Of a stretch of 31,916 bases of DNA, positions 19,260-27,615 are shown one piece after another; position 1 is the stretch's first letter; every line of letters begins with the position of its first letter. The stretch spans positions 1 through 31,916 of IMG/VR virus record IMGVR_UViG_3300025289_000086; one strand, written 5' to 3'. The notes beneath the pieces were generated by a model that was given only the letters and a program-made list of their open reading frames with translations, searched no databases and was not told where the DNA came from. This DNA comes from a virus. A program made the translations under genes and the position numbers.

Positions 19260-21014
19260 CTAGCGGGGAATGAAGGTGCCGCGGGCGCGGCGGAAGTCGG
19301 CCTCGGCGAGGACGGCCCGGGCGAGTTCCCGGCCGTTGAGTTGTAGGACGATCGTCATCGACCCGCCCCCGCCGATCGTGGTCCCGCCCTTGCCATCCGC
19401 TGGGATGACCTCTTCGCCGCCATGGGCGAGGATCACCTGCGGCGAGCCCTCGGGGCCGGGAACCGTGCCGCCCTCCGCGAACGCCGGCAGAGCGCCGCGG
19501 GGCAAGCTGCGAACGGGGATCGGCGCGGGAGATGTGCCGCCATCACCGCCCGTCGGCTCGGCTCCGTGCGGGATGCCGGGGAGCCTGATACTCGCCGCCG
19601 CGATGAGGCGATCGATGTAGATCGTGAGCGCCTCGTTCGTGTCCCCGAGCGCCGCCTTCTGCTTGAGCAGCCAGTCATGGAACGCCTTGGGGCCAGCCTC
19701 GCGCGCCATCTGCGCCTGGAGGTCGAAGTACGCTTGTTCGAGCTTGGCGACCTCACCCCGCCAGATCGCGTAGTCCTGAGCAGACTTGGTCTCCGGTCCT
19801 TCCTTGATCTTCTCGTCGAGATCCTTCTTCGCCTGAGCCAGCTCGCCCGCGCTGATCGTCGCTCCGAACATCGCGTCGGACAGGGCTTCGAACGTGTCCG
19901 TCGTGCCCTGGATCGCGTCTTCGAGCTTCTCCTGCGCGCTCTTGAGCTGCATGGTGTCATCGGTCAGGTCATCGGTCTTGTCGCCGGTGTCATCCATCGC
20001 GGCGCCCACGTCATGGAACGACTGCCGAGCCGCGGTGCGGCCCTGCTCGCCCGCAGCCAGCGCATCGTGCGATCGCTGCTGGGCGTCGGTCAGGCCATCG
20101 GCCCAGGCTTTGTAGGCGCGCTCGCTGAGGATGAGGGCCGCCATCTCCCTCCCGATGGCGTCGATCTCGTCGCCGTACAGGCCGAACCGCCGCTCGGCCT
20201 GGGCCTCGAGTTCATCGGTCGTCTTCTGAGCTAGCCGGACGCGAGCCTCGGCAAGGTCGTTCTCGTGCCGGAACTCCCCATCAAGAGCCTCCGCAGCGAC
20301 GAGCGCGAACTTGCCCCAGAAGTCATCGAGGATCTCGCCGACCTTTTCCTGGCTCTCGCCGATGCGGATGTTGGCGGCCTCGATCTTCCCGGCGCTCGTC
20401 TTCGCATACGCTTCGGCCTGCCCGGCAGCAAGCTTCTGGATTTCCGCCAGTGCCTCGGTGGCGGTGGCACCCTTCTTGATCACGATGCCGTATCGCGTCA
20501 GGATGCCGATGTTGCCGCCGGCCACCTTCCCGACCAGATCGGTTGCCGTCGCGAGATCGAGCCCCCGCAGGCGGGCGAGGTCCATCGCGATCCGCTGGAC
20601 GTCAAGCGCCTTGCTCACGTCGTGGGTGATCGCCAAGATACTGTCGAGCGATGATCGCTGCGCGTCGTCCGAGAAGCCCAGCTTCATCCGCGAGGCGATG
20701 ACTCTCTCGATCGCGTCAGTGTTGCCGGACCAACCCTTGATGTTGGCCTGCAATGCAGTGGTTAGAGACGCGATCGATACCTGATCCTCACGGAAGGCAG
20801 CCACCGAATCACCGAGGAAGTCGGTGACCTTGGAGACCGCCCCGCCCATGAGGTCAAACGCCTTCGTCGTGATGGCCGCGCCAGCCCCGATGGCAAAGCC
20901 CTTGGCGCCCTGCTTCTGGAGCCGGTCGAACTTGTCGCGGAGCTTGTCGACCTCGCCGGCGGCGCCCTTGGCCCCCGTGACCCCGACGCCGAGCCGAACC
21001 TGATTCCCGGCCAT
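19260..21014 (-). CDS. tape measure protein
   Basis: 584 residues with the usual layout: N-terminal coiled coil (VDKLRDKFDRLQKQGAKGF), a Gly/Ala-rich hydrophobic segment (AIGAGAAITTKAFDLMGG), long alpha-helical middle, and a Gly/Pro-rich C-terminus with the FAEGGTVPGPEGSPQVILAH motif seen in many tape measure proteins. It sets tail length and helps DNA entry. At about 0.15 nm per residue, a tail near 90 nm would be expected. The start overlaps the upstream stop by one base (TGATG). Confidence 0.85.
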   Translation of the reverse strand: MAGNQVRLGVGVTGAKGAAGEVDKLRDKFDRLQKQGAKGFAIGAGAAITTKAFDLMGGAVSKVTDFLGDSVAAFREDQVSIASLTTALQANIKGWSGNTDAIERVIASRMKLGFSDDAQRSSLDSILAITHDVSKALDVQRIAMDLARLRGLDLATATDLVGKVAGGNIGILTRYGIVIKKGATATEALAEIQKLAAGQAEAYAKTSAGKIEAANIRIGESQEKVGEILDDFWGKFALVAAEALDGEFRHENDLAEARVRLAQKTTDELEAQAERRFGLYGDEIDAIGREMAALILSERAYKAWADGLTDAQQRSHDALAAGEQGRTAARQSFHDVGAAMDDTGDKTDDLTDDTMQLKSAQEKLEDAIQGTTDTFEALSDAMFGATISAGELAQAKKDLDEKIKEGPETKSAQDYAIWRGEVAKLEQAYFDLQAQMAREAGPKAFHDWLLKQKAALGDTNEALTIYIDRLIAAASIRLPGIPHGAEPTGGDGGTSPAPIPVRSLPRGALPAFAEGGTVPGPEGSPQVILAHGGEEVIPADGKGGTTIGGGGSMTIVLQLNGRELARAVLAEADFRRARGTFIPR

Positions 21015-21421
21015 CAGTCGGCCTTCTTCCGGCGGAGACCCTTGTTCAGCTCGTCACGCAACGCACCCGGCGGGATCATGGCATCGACCGCCGTGGCCTC
21101 GGGGACGGGCTGGAACGTCGAGACCCAGCCATCGATGATCGCGAGCGCGAGCGGCAGGGGTAGCCGCAGCATCCCGTCAGGCGTCGGGAGGATCGGTCCG
21201 CGGTGATCGACGATCGACCACGTCGGCTGGGCCTCGGTGCCGAAGAAGGCGTACAGCTCGCGGAGGGCGGCAACTTCCGCCGCGGGTTTCGCCGCGAGGA
21301 ACGCCGAAACAAGCCCGACCGCCGTCCGGTAGATCGGCCATGCGCCGATCGACTGAACTTCGACGGTCGGGCCATCCTCGATCTCGACGGGCGCCCGTGC
21401 GGCGGGGAGCCGGTAGGCCAC
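21014..21421 (-). CDS. tail assembly chaperone-like protein
   Basis: 135 residues between the tail tube genes and the tape measure, where gpG-type chaperones are encoded. It has a helical core (AAEVAALRELYAFF) and a basic end (NKGLRRKKAD). GTG start at 21421 without a clear Shine-Dalgarno. Because the tape measure begins at its stop, there is no room for the usual frameshifted GT extension. Confidence 0.5.
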   Translation of the reverse strand: MAYRLPAARAPVEIEDGPTVEVQSIGAWPIYRTAVGLVSAFLAAKPAAEVAALRELYAFFGTEAQPTWSIVDHRGPILPTPDGMLRLPLPLALAIIDGWVSTFQPVPEATAVDAMIPPGALRDELNKGLRRKKAD

Positions 21422-21443
21422 GATATTCAGCCGTTGCGTGGAC

Positions 21444-21827
21444 CTACGTCCATGCCACGGCGGTGCCCGAACTTAGGGCCCAGTTCGCATTGCCGAGGAT
21501 CGATCCATCTTCGGCGACGTTGAGGCCGTAGTTCGTCGTGAGCGCCGTGAACGTGGCCGTTGCCACGCCACCGAAGTTGATCACGAACGTCTTGGAGCCC
21601 GGCGTCTTGAATGTCGCGTGCGACCGGGTGGCGTCCACGTTGAACGCGAGGACGAATGAGCCCGAGCAATCGGCCCGCAGAAGCAGCCGTTCGACCGCGC
21701 TCTTGTCGAGGCCCGTGATCTCCTGAACCCCATACGGGGTATCGAAACTGAACGACAGAACGTCGTTGCTGACGTTATTGCTCGCCACGGTCACGGTTGT
21801 GGTGAGCGCCGAAATTTTGCCTGCCAT
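21444..21827 (-). CDS. second tail tube-like protein (127 aa)
   Basis: Begins AGKISALTTTVTVAS and continues with FDTPYGVQEITGLDKSAVER and EDGSILGNANW, a pattern typical of small tail tube proteins in actinophages. Its opening (GKISA) is shared with the larger gene upstream, so the two are probably paralogues. AGGAAG precedes ATG. A terminator lies between the two genes. Confidence 0.6.
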   Translation of the reverse strand: MAGKISALTTTVTVASNNVSNDVLSFSFDTPYGVQEITGLDKSAVERLLLRADCSGSFVLAFNVDATRSHATFKTPGSKTFVINFGGVATATFTALTTNYGLNVAEDGSILGNANWALSSGTAVAWT

Positions 21828-21853
21828 GTAGTGACTTCCTTTCAGCGGATTCC

Positions 21854-21875
21854 AAAAAACCCGCCAGTTGGCGGG
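21854..21875 (-). terminator. intrinsic terminator between the two tail tube genes
   Basis: On the minus strand, CCCGCC (21875-21870) and GGCGGG (21865-21860) form a 6-bp GC stem around a four-base loop, followed at once by TTTTTT (21859-21854). This is the clearest intrinsic terminator in the window. It lies 25 bases after the stop of the major tail tube gene and upstream of the next gene, so it probably lowers expression of the tail assembly, tape measure and hub genes. Confidence 0.85.
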
Positions 21876-21899
21876 CTACCGGGACCGAGGGTGGAGGGG

Positions 21900-22661
21900 T
21901 TAGATGGGGCCGGCTTCGGTGTAGCGGACGAAGTTGATCGCGGCGACGGTCGCGGTGGACGTGCCCGTCTTCTGGACTCTGACGTACCGGCGGATCGTGG
22001 CGCCCGCCGCGGTCTGGAGCCGTTGCGTGGTGGCCCCGGTCACGGCGGTAAAGGCGAGGTCGGTCACGGCAAGGAAGTCCGTGTTATTGGCCGAGTCCTG
22101 GATGGTGAACGTCGCCGTCCCGGAGCCATGCGAGAAGACGTGGAGATAGGCCGAGCCGCCGAAGGCGCTATCGACGGCGGCGAGATCGACGCTGGTCCCG
22201 CTGACGGTGCCGGTGGCAAACGTCTCCTTGCCCGCGGTGAGGAGCCCATCGCCGTTCGCACCGCCCGACCATTCGAGGCCGTACGCGTTGCCCTGCATGT
22301 CGATCTGCGCCCCGAGGCTCCCGTCCTCTCCGACAGTGGAGGCGTAGTTGACCTGCTTCGCCGTCATCGACGCACAGGCCGAACCTACCGCCGGGGTCCC
22401 GATGACGACGCTGGCGATGACGTCGGTCCGGGGCATCGCCGAGAACGTCGGGTGCGACTGGCCGGTATCGACGTTCCAGAAGGCCATGAAGCCCATCGAC
22501 CCGTCGCGCCGGCCGGAGATCCGTTCCTCGGCCGCGGCATTGATCCCCGTGACCCGGAGCGCCGGGCGCGCGAGTTCGAGCCCGGTGACGGCGCCGATGT
22601 CGCCCGAGAGGTCGGACGTGCCGACGTAGCAGTTCGACCCGACCGCGCTGATTTTTCCCAT
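21900..22661 (-). CDS. major tail tube protein
   Basis: 253 residues. The N-terminal part (GKISAVGSNCYVGTSDLSGD, then AEERISGRRDGSMGFMAFWN) matches siphovirus tail tube subunits. The C-terminal half (about 145-253), with SAYLHVFSHGSGTATFTIQD and YVRVQKTGTSTATV, resembles a beta-sandwich domain exposed on the tail surface. GGAG precedes ATG. Placed correctly between tail terminator and chaperone genes. Confidence 0.75.
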   Translation of the reverse strand: MGKISAVGSNCYVGTSDLSGDIGAVTGLELARPALRVTGINAAAEERISGRRDGSMGFMAFWNVDTGQSHPTFSAMPRTDVIASVVIGTPAVGSACASMTAKQVNYASTVGEDGSLGAQIDMQGNAYGLEWSGGANGDGLLTAGKETFATGTVSGTSVDLAAVDSAFGGSAYLHVFSHGSGTATFTIQDSANNTDFLAVTDLAFTAVTGATTQRLQTAAGATIRRYVRVQKTGTSTATVAAINFVRYTEAGPI

Positions 22662-22667
22662 ACTGCG

Positions 22668-23081
22668 TTACTCCAATCCTCGAGCGAGGTCAGCCGAGAG
22701 CACACTTCTACTGCGGTAGACCGCGCTCTTGACGCGGCGGTAGGGGTGCCAGCGGCGTTCGATCGAGGCCGCGGCTGCCTTCGTTCGGATGGCGTCCTTC
22801 TTGGACATGCCGGCCGTCACGGCGCCGACAGCCGCCCACGTCGCCCAGCGCTTGCCGGTCAGGCCGGACTTGACGTAGCCGACCGTGTGGTCATACGACC
22901 AACCGCTGTAGCCGGGCATCTCACCGGCATGGCTCGCGATCTCGCCCCGGACGATCCCCTCCATCTCACCGGCGAGGGCTTCGAGCATGTCGCCGATATT
23001 CCGGTACAGGGTCTTCGATGGGTCTCGGACAAAGAAGTTGCCCGACAGCTCGACCTTCGTGGTAACACTGACACCCATCAC
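22668..23081 (-). CDS. head-tail connector, HK97 gp10-like
   Basis: 137 residues with a basic C-terminus (IERRWHPYRRVKSAVYRSR) and a helical centre (IGDMLEALAGEMEGIVRGEI). gp10-like neck proteins of this size lie between the adaptor and the tail tube gene, as here. Start overlaps the upstream stop by ATGA. Confidence 0.55.
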   Translation of the reverse strand: MMGVSVTTKVELSGNFFVRDPSKTLYRNIGDMLEALAGEMEGIVRGEIASHAGEMPGYSGWSYDHTVGYVKSGLTGKRWATWAAVGAVTAGMSKKDAIRTKAAAASIERRWHPYRRVKSAVYRSRSVLSADLARGLE

Positions 23082-23527
23082 GCGCCCAAGGTGTATTCAA
23101 AGTAATCGCCGATGACGTCCCAGAACACCGCGAGAAACCGCGTGCTGCCGATCGTCACGAAGTCCGGCGTCCCGAGATCGAGGTTGATGTCCGACTGTGT
23201 CCCGCCGAGCTGCGCGTCACCGTCGAGGCGAGTCCGCAGTTCGTTGGCGAGGGCGGCCATCTCGGCGTCGATGACGGCGGCCTGGTCGGTCGAGAGCGTC
23301 GTCACCGGCCAGAAGGCGCCGATGATCGTCCGCTGCCCGATCATCTCGGAGTTCAGTGTCCGCTTGCCGATGTGGCGGGGATCGATCTCGCCGCCCCAGT
23401 AGATGCGGATGCAGCGACCTTTCGGGCTGGCGAAGCCGATCGCGACATCGGTGATCGGGACCGTCAGCGCAGCGCCCGCCGCCAGTGCGTGGGTGAGGAT
23501 CGCGGCCTTCGTGTCGGCGTAGGCCAT
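23078..23527 (-). CDS. tail terminator/completion-like protein (149 aa)
   Basis: The N-terminal helix (ADTKAAILTHALAAG), central GGEIDPRHIGKRTLNSEMIG and the acidic helix (DQAAVIDAEMAALANELRTR) fit the alpha/beta fold of tail terminator proteins. Position after the head-tail adaptor supports this. Family assignment is by context mainly. Confidence 0.55.
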   Translation of the reverse strand: MAYADTKAAILTHALAAGAALTVPITDVAIGFASPKGRCIRIYWGGEIDPRHIGKRTLNSEMIGQRTIIGAFWPVTTLSTDQAAVIDAEMAALANELRTRLDGDAQLGGTQSDINLDLGTPDFVTIGSTRFLAVFWDVIGDYFEYTLGA

Positions 23528-24376
23528 CTAGACCATCTCCTTCAGCCGCAGCAATCCGAGGCTGCGCCGGATGATCGTGTCCTCACCCTCACGCGGGGTG
23601 CCGGGGATGCCCGACCCCTCATCGGTCCCGTCGGCCCCGGCGTCGCGCGCCTTCCAGCGCTTGAGCGCGAGGCGGAGACAGACTTCCCGGACCTTCGCGG
23701 GGTACTGGTAGACGGCGATCGCCGCAGAAGTGGAGTGCGTCGCGGCCGTCGTGCCGTTCGCTGCGCGGACCACGGTCAGGGTGTTCGTGGCGATCGAGCT
23801 GATATACATCTGCTCGGTATCGATGAGGATCGTCTGGCCCGGCGAGAACGCCGCGCCCGATGACACATCGACGCCGGTCTCGGAGGTGTCAAGGGCTTCC
23901 GAGGTCGTGGCCGAACTCGTGACCGTCACGTTCTGGAAACCCCACGTCCCCGCGACGTCCGTCACCCGGAGGCCCGAGCCGAAGGCGGTGATCGTGCCCT
24001 GCCCGTGGAGCAGGATCTTCCGATATGGCGCCGGGCCGTAGCCGTCCTCACCGTCGAGGAGATAGTAGTCCGTGTCGGCCGCGGGCGTCGAGGTCGTCGC
24101 GCTGGCGGTCGAGGGACGGATGGTGATGCTCGTGACCGTGAGCAGATCGTCCCGGAGCCGGAGGGTGGAGCCGCCCGAGCCGTTGTATCGGTTCGTCCCG
24201 GTTCGCGGACCGAAGCCCGAGCCGAAACCGGATCGCTCCATGCGGTCGTCGATCGTCTCGCTCACCGATGCCAGGACGCCGAGCAGCAGGGTGTCATTGG
24301 TCGTGCCGAGGCTCGTGGCTCCGCTGTCGGTGATCATGTTCTTGAGATCGCCGAGGCTCGCGTAGACGTGGCTCAA
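23528..24376 (-). CDS. head-tail adaptor, gp6-like, with inserted beta domain
   Basis: 282 residues. The N-terminal (YASLGDLKNMITDSGA, LLGVLASVSETIDDRMER) and C-terminal helices (AKVREVCLRLALKRWKARD) match gp6-like adaptors, which bind the portal and are normally around 100-200 residues. The Thr/Ser-rich middle (about 75-230) is an insertion with strand-like repeats. The start is TTG 24376 behind AGGAG six bases upstream. The frame fills the place of the usual adaptor gene. Confidence 0.7.
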   Translation of the reverse strand: MSHVYASLGDLKNMITDSGATSLGTTNDTLLLGVLASVSETIDDRMERSGFGSGFGPRTGTNRYNGSGGSTLRLRDDLLTVTSITIRPSTASATTSTPAADTDYYLLDGEDGYGPAPYRKILLHGQGTITAFGSGLRVTDVAGTWGFQNVTVTSSATTSEALDTSETGVDVSSGAAFSPGQTILIDTEQMYISSIATNTLTVVRAANGTTAATHSTSAAIAVYQYPAKVREVCLRLALKRWKARDAGADGTDEGSGIPGTPREGEDTIIRRSLGLLRLKEMV

Positions 24377-24385
24377 TGCAAACTC

Positions 24386-24691
24386 CTAGAACGGATAGAC
24401 CGTCCGAGTGACGACCGACCAATCGGACACGCGCGTCGCGCCAGAATCCTCGAGCCGCGCCCGGTACCAGCTCGCCGACGTCCCGCCAGGATCGGCCGCC
24501 GTGTACGTCTCGGTCCCCGAGACAATGGGGATGGTCGGCGTCGATCCGGTCCCTGAGAGATCGGCGAACGTTCCGGTCTCACTGGACGACGACTGCACTC
24601 GGACCACCGCCCCGGCTCCGTACACGCCGGCGAGGAGGACGGTCGCCGAGGGGGTCCGTACTGGCAGCGTGAGTCGGATCGCATTCGCCAT
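24386..24691 (-). CDS. Fn3/Ig-like small virion protein
   Basis: 101 residues, nearly all beta: AVVRVQSSSSETGTFADLSG, TYTAADPGGTSASWYRARLE and a final strand (VVTRTVYPF) fit an immunoglobulin-like or fibronectin type III fold, common as a capsid or tail surface decoration. It precedes the adaptor gene. Function by fold only. Confidence 0.6.
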   Translation of the reverse strand: MANAIRLTLPVRTPSATVLLAGVYGAGAVVRVQSSSSETGTFADLSGTGSTPTIPIVSGTETYTAADPGGTSASWYRARLEDSGATRVSDWSVVTRTVYPF

Positions 24692-24694
24692 CAG

Positions 24695-26152
24695 TCAGGA
24701 GACCTCGGGTCGGGGGTGATAGGCCATGACGATCGGGCGAGGGGCCGCCGTGATCTCGATGATCGCCAGCGGATGGAATGCGCGAATGGTCGGAGGCCAG
24801 CCCCCGACGAGGAGGGATGCGACGCCGGCGGTTACGGTCGGCGCGAAGGTCGCGAGGTTGAGGGCCACGATGCCCGGCGTCACAACGATGTGATCCGATA
24901 CCCCGACAGTCGGGGCGAAGACACTGACAACGAGACTCGCCGGGTCTGGCGTGACGAGCTTGTGATCGGTCAGGACCACGTCCGGCGCGAACGCCGTCAG
25001 GTTGATGGTCGCTGTGCCGGGGGTGACCGTCAGGCCCGCGCCGCCGGTGACGGTGGGCGCGAATGTCGAGAGCGTGAGCGCCGCCGGGTCGGGGGTGACG
25101 AGCTTGTGATCGCTGATGACGATGTCGGGTGCGAAGGCCGTCATCCCCAAGGCCAGCGTGCCTGGTGTGACGAGTTGGTGATCCGTGACCGCGACGGTCG
25201 GGGCGAAGCCCGCGGTGACGAGGCTGGCCGTGCCTGGGGTCACGGTCTGGTGATCCGAGGCGGCTACAGCCGGGGCGAAGGTCGTGAGGGCCAGGCTCGC
25301 GGTGTCCGGCGTGACCGTGAGCCCGGCGTCACCCGTGACGTCCGGCGCGTAGGGCGTCAAGCTGAGGGCTGCAACAGCCGGCGTGACGAGTTGGTGGTCG
25401 CTGAGCATGGCCGTTGGCGCGAAGGCCGTGAGGCCGAGGCTCGCGGTGCTCGGGATGACGTTGATGCCCAGCCGGACGTTCGGTATCTGAGCGGTCAACG
25501 CCAAGGCGGCGGCGGCCGCTGTGACTGTCTTGTGGTCACTGGCCGTGACCGTTGGCGCCTGGGGCGTCGTCGTCAGGCTGGCGGTGCCCGGGGTGATGGT
25601 GATGTTGCCGGCGGCTTCGGCCGTGTACGTGCCGGTGAACCAGGCCTCAAAGACGAGCTGCGCTGTTGTCTCGCCTCCCTTGGTGCGGGTGCGGTCGATC
25701 CGGAGCTCCAGCTCGGCGCCGTCCCAATCCGCCTTGGATGCACTCGTATCGACGTAATCGAAACTGATGTCTGACGAGGTCGTCGGCGTCGTGGTCGTGA
25801 TCGACGACGCGATAGTCTGCCAACCTCCACCAGAATCGGCCGCCGCGAGGACCGTCCCGCCATCTCCGGTCAGGATACGAGCGGCGAGGAGATTCCAGGT
25901 CGTGACCGACGGCGTCGCCGACCAGGCATAGCGGAGCCGGGCGGCGAGGGTCGCCATCGCCGAGAGGTCGATCGGGGTGTCAGCCAGACTATAGGCTCTG
26001 GCGTACTGGCCGGTTGCATTGGTATTGACGCCAACGCTGGTGCCGTCACTGTCATCCGCCAGGGTGGTGGCACCGCCGAGGATGTCGAAGATCGTAAAGC
26101 CGGTGGGCGTATATGCGCTCGCGCCCGGCCGGAGTGTGCCGAGATCAGCCAT
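24695..26152 (-). CDS. repeat-containing virion surface protein
   Basis: 485 residues. Residues 1-180 form a beta-rich domain (FTIFDILGGATTLADDSDGT, WDGAELELRIDRTRTKGGET) resembling phage surface proteins. Residues about 184-455 are 11-12 tandem repeats of 23-24 residues with consensus VTPGTASLxLTxFAPTVxxS, ending in DHK/DHQ or GAGL in alternate units. The C-terminus returns to unique sequence. It probably decorates the capsid or neck as an elongated beta fibre. The start overlaps the preceding Cys-rich gene by eight bases. Confidence 0.7.
   Translation of the reverse strand: MADLGTLRPGASAYTPTGFTIFDILGGATTLADDSDGTSVGVNTNATGQYARAYSLADTPIDLSAMATLAARLRYAWSATPSVTTWNLLAARILTGDGGTVLAAADSGGGWQTIASSITTTTPTTSSDISFDYVDTSASKADWDGAELELRIDRTRTKGGETTAQLVFEAWFTGTYTAEAAGNITITPGTASLTTTPQAPTVTASDHKTVTAAAAALALTAQIPNVRLGINVIPSTASLGLTAFAPTAMLSDHQLVTPAVAALSLTPYAPDVTGDAGLTVTPDTASLALTTFAPAVAASDHQTVTPGTASLVTAGFAPTVAVTDHQLVTPGTLALGMTAFAPDIVISDHKLVTPDPAALTLSTFAPTVTGGAGLTVTPGTATINLTAFAPDVVLTDHKLVTPDPASLVVSVFAPTVGVSDHIVVTPGIVALNLATFAPTVTAGVASLLVGGWPPTIRAFHPLAIIEITAAPRPIVMAYHPRPEVS
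24788..25603 (-). repeat. tandem repeat array coding for 23-24 residue units
   Basis: About 816 bases encode 11-12 copies of a degenerate 69-72 base unit. Copies keep the protein pattern but differ in codons, so the array is old or under selection for protein rather than DNA identity. Units ending in GAGL occur twice, four units apart, hinting at a higher-order repeat of four units. Confidence 0.75.
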
Positions 26153-26414
26153 CGCCGCTCACCCCGCACTCGCCGCAGGTGACGCCCGGCCCCGGCCAGT
26201 CGCCACAGTCAACCTGGCCGCCGGCGCGGAGGGTCGGCGCGACGCGCTCAAGATAGCCGGGATCAGCATGAACGGCCTCCCATGAGCCGAGCCGTTCACG
26301 GAGGGTGCAGACCCATCGCCGAGCCGCATCGCCGTCATCTCGCAGGAACGAGCAGACGGTGCCGGCGATCCAGCAGCAATGACCATCGACGGCTCCGCAG
26401 CCAGCCAGCGTCAT
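26145..26414 (-). CDS. cysteine-rich protein in the virion block (89 aa)
   Basis: Eight cysteines in 89 residues (LAGCGAVDGHCCW, GTVCSF, WVCTL, VDCGDW, VTCGECGVS), which could form a metal site or disulfides if exported. This is unusual among structural genes. ATG overlaps the upstream stop by ATGA. No family recognised. Confidence 0.5.
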   Translation of the reverse strand: MTLAGCGAVDGHCCWIAGTVCSFLRDDGDAARRWVCTLRERLGSWEAVHADPGYLERVAPTLRAGGQVDCGDWPGPGVTCGECGVSGDG

Positions 26415-26836
26415 GCCAAAGTGAAGACTCCGCTTGCATTGGCCGCGACGGTCAGAGTGTTCCCCGTCGTCGCTGTCACGTCGGCCGGCGTCGAGTCGAG
26501 CAGGCAGTAGCAGAGGACGTCGGCCCCGACCTCGTAGATCGCGGCAAACCGGGCGACGATGCTACCGCCCGAGGCCGTCCAGACGGGATCGGTCGCGATG
26601 TCCGCGGTGACCGTCGTCGTCCCCGCGAGGGTCAGATCAACGGCGAGGCCGCCGGTCGTGTAGCCGTTCGCGTTCGCGTGCTCGTTCGTGACCCCAGCGT
26701 AGGTCGTCGAGGCCGCCCCGAGGTTTGAGGTCGAGAGGAACAGCGCGCACTTGAACGTCCCCGACGCGATCGGCACCGTCCCATCGAGCAGGTTCGTCCG
26801 CGCGGCGTTCGTGAAGGTCCAGGTACCAGCGGCCAT
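26411..26836 (-). CDS. virion protein with strand-rich fold (141 aa)
   Basis: Sequence such as ALFLSTSNLGAASTTYAGVT, GYTTGGLAVDLTLAG and DPVWTASGGSIVARFAAIYE is typical of a widespread phage virion protein group of uncertain role, usually encoded among head or neck genes. GAGGTGG lies upstream of ATG. Confidence 0.65.
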   Translation of the reverse strand: MAAGTWTFTNAARTNLLDGTVPIASGTFKCALFLSTSNLGAASTTYAGVTNEHANANGYTTGGLAVDLTLAGTTTVTADIATDPVWTASGGSIVARFAAIYEVGADVLCYCLLDSTPADVTATTGNTLTVAANASGVFTLA

Positions 26837-26898
26837 CTTGCCACCTCAGGTAGGGGAGTGGCGCCCGCCGCCGGGGGACAGCGGGCGCCGGAGAGGGA

Positions 26899-27543
26899 CT
26901 AGTCGAGATCCAGCTCGACCTCGTACCAGCTGATGAAGTGGGTGAACGTCAGGCCGGTGATCGAGGCGACGACGTTGATCGAGAGGGCCCCCGTCGCGGG
27001 GACGATCAGCCGGCCGCCGATCTCGACGACGCTCGCCGTGCCCGGCGTCACGCCGACGCCGTGGATGACGTGACCGCCGCCGACCGGGAACCAGCCGTTA
27101 TCGACAACCGTCGCGCCGGTATCGACGATGGCCGAGCCGGCGTAGGTACCGCCGTTCATGCCCTTGATCGCGGTGATGTCCGCGGTCGGGGCCGTCATGC
27201 CGGCGGGGTGGATGCAGGCCCAGATGGACCAGTCGGAGAGGGCGGCCGTGGTCACGAGGTTGAACGCCCCGACACGGTCGATGACGTAGGACTTCGCGGT
27301 CGCGCCAGTCTCGCCGTTGTAGACGGTCAAGCCGGCGACGGTGGAGGGGCGGACGACGACGGCGGCCGTCGCCGAGGTGTCCATGACCTGCCAGCCCCGA
27401 CCGCGCCGCGAGAGCTCGGTGTAGGGCGGGAGGCCCTGGCTCGCGAGCAGCTCCTGCTCACTGTTGCTGCGGAGGAAGCGGAACTGGTCGGCCGCCGATC
27501 CGCCGCGCTGGAACCCGATGAGCCGGGCGTCTTCGTTGGACAT
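26899..27543 (-). CDS. virion structural protein (214 aa)
   Basis: Helical N-terminus (ADQFRFLRSNSEQELLAS) then a beta-rich body (VIDRVGAFNLVTTAALSDW, GHVIHGVGVTPGTASVVEIG). It lies between capsid decoration and neck genes. Function is likely capsid cement or a minor head protein; no family is certain. Confidence 0.6.
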   Translation of the reverse strand: MSNEDARLIGFQRGGSAADQFRFLRSNSEQELLASQGLPPYTELSRRGRGWQVMDTSATAAVVVRPSTVAGLTVYNGETGATAKSYVIDRVGAFNLVTTAALSDWSIWACIHPAGMTAPTADITAIKGMNGGTYAGSAIVDTGATVVDNGWFPVGGGHVIHGVGVTPGTASVVEIGGRLIVPATGALSINVVASITGLTFTHFISWYEVELDLD

Positions 27544-27579
27544 GAGGAGTTACCCCTTTCGTTGGCGTTGGCGAGGGGC

Positions 27580-27611
27580 GCGCCCCGACCGGAAGGAAGC
27601 GGCCGGGGCGC
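27580..27611. other. GC hairpin between capsid accessory genes
   Basis: GCGCCCCGACC (27580-27590) pairs with GGCCGGGGCGC (27601-27611) with one mismatch/wobble around a ten-base loop. It lies between the stop at 27616 and the start at 27543. No U-tract follows, so an RNA processing or stability hairpin is more likely than a terminator. Confidence 0.45.
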
Positions 27612-27615
27612 AGGG

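Noticed and set aside
21014-21443. programmed frameshift of tail assembly chaperones (G/GT)
   Set aside because: Only one frame exists and the tape measure starts at its stop. There is no second frame to fuse to.
24788-25603. CRISPR-like array
   Set aside because: The repeats are degenerate, contiguous and in frame as protein units, with no spacers.
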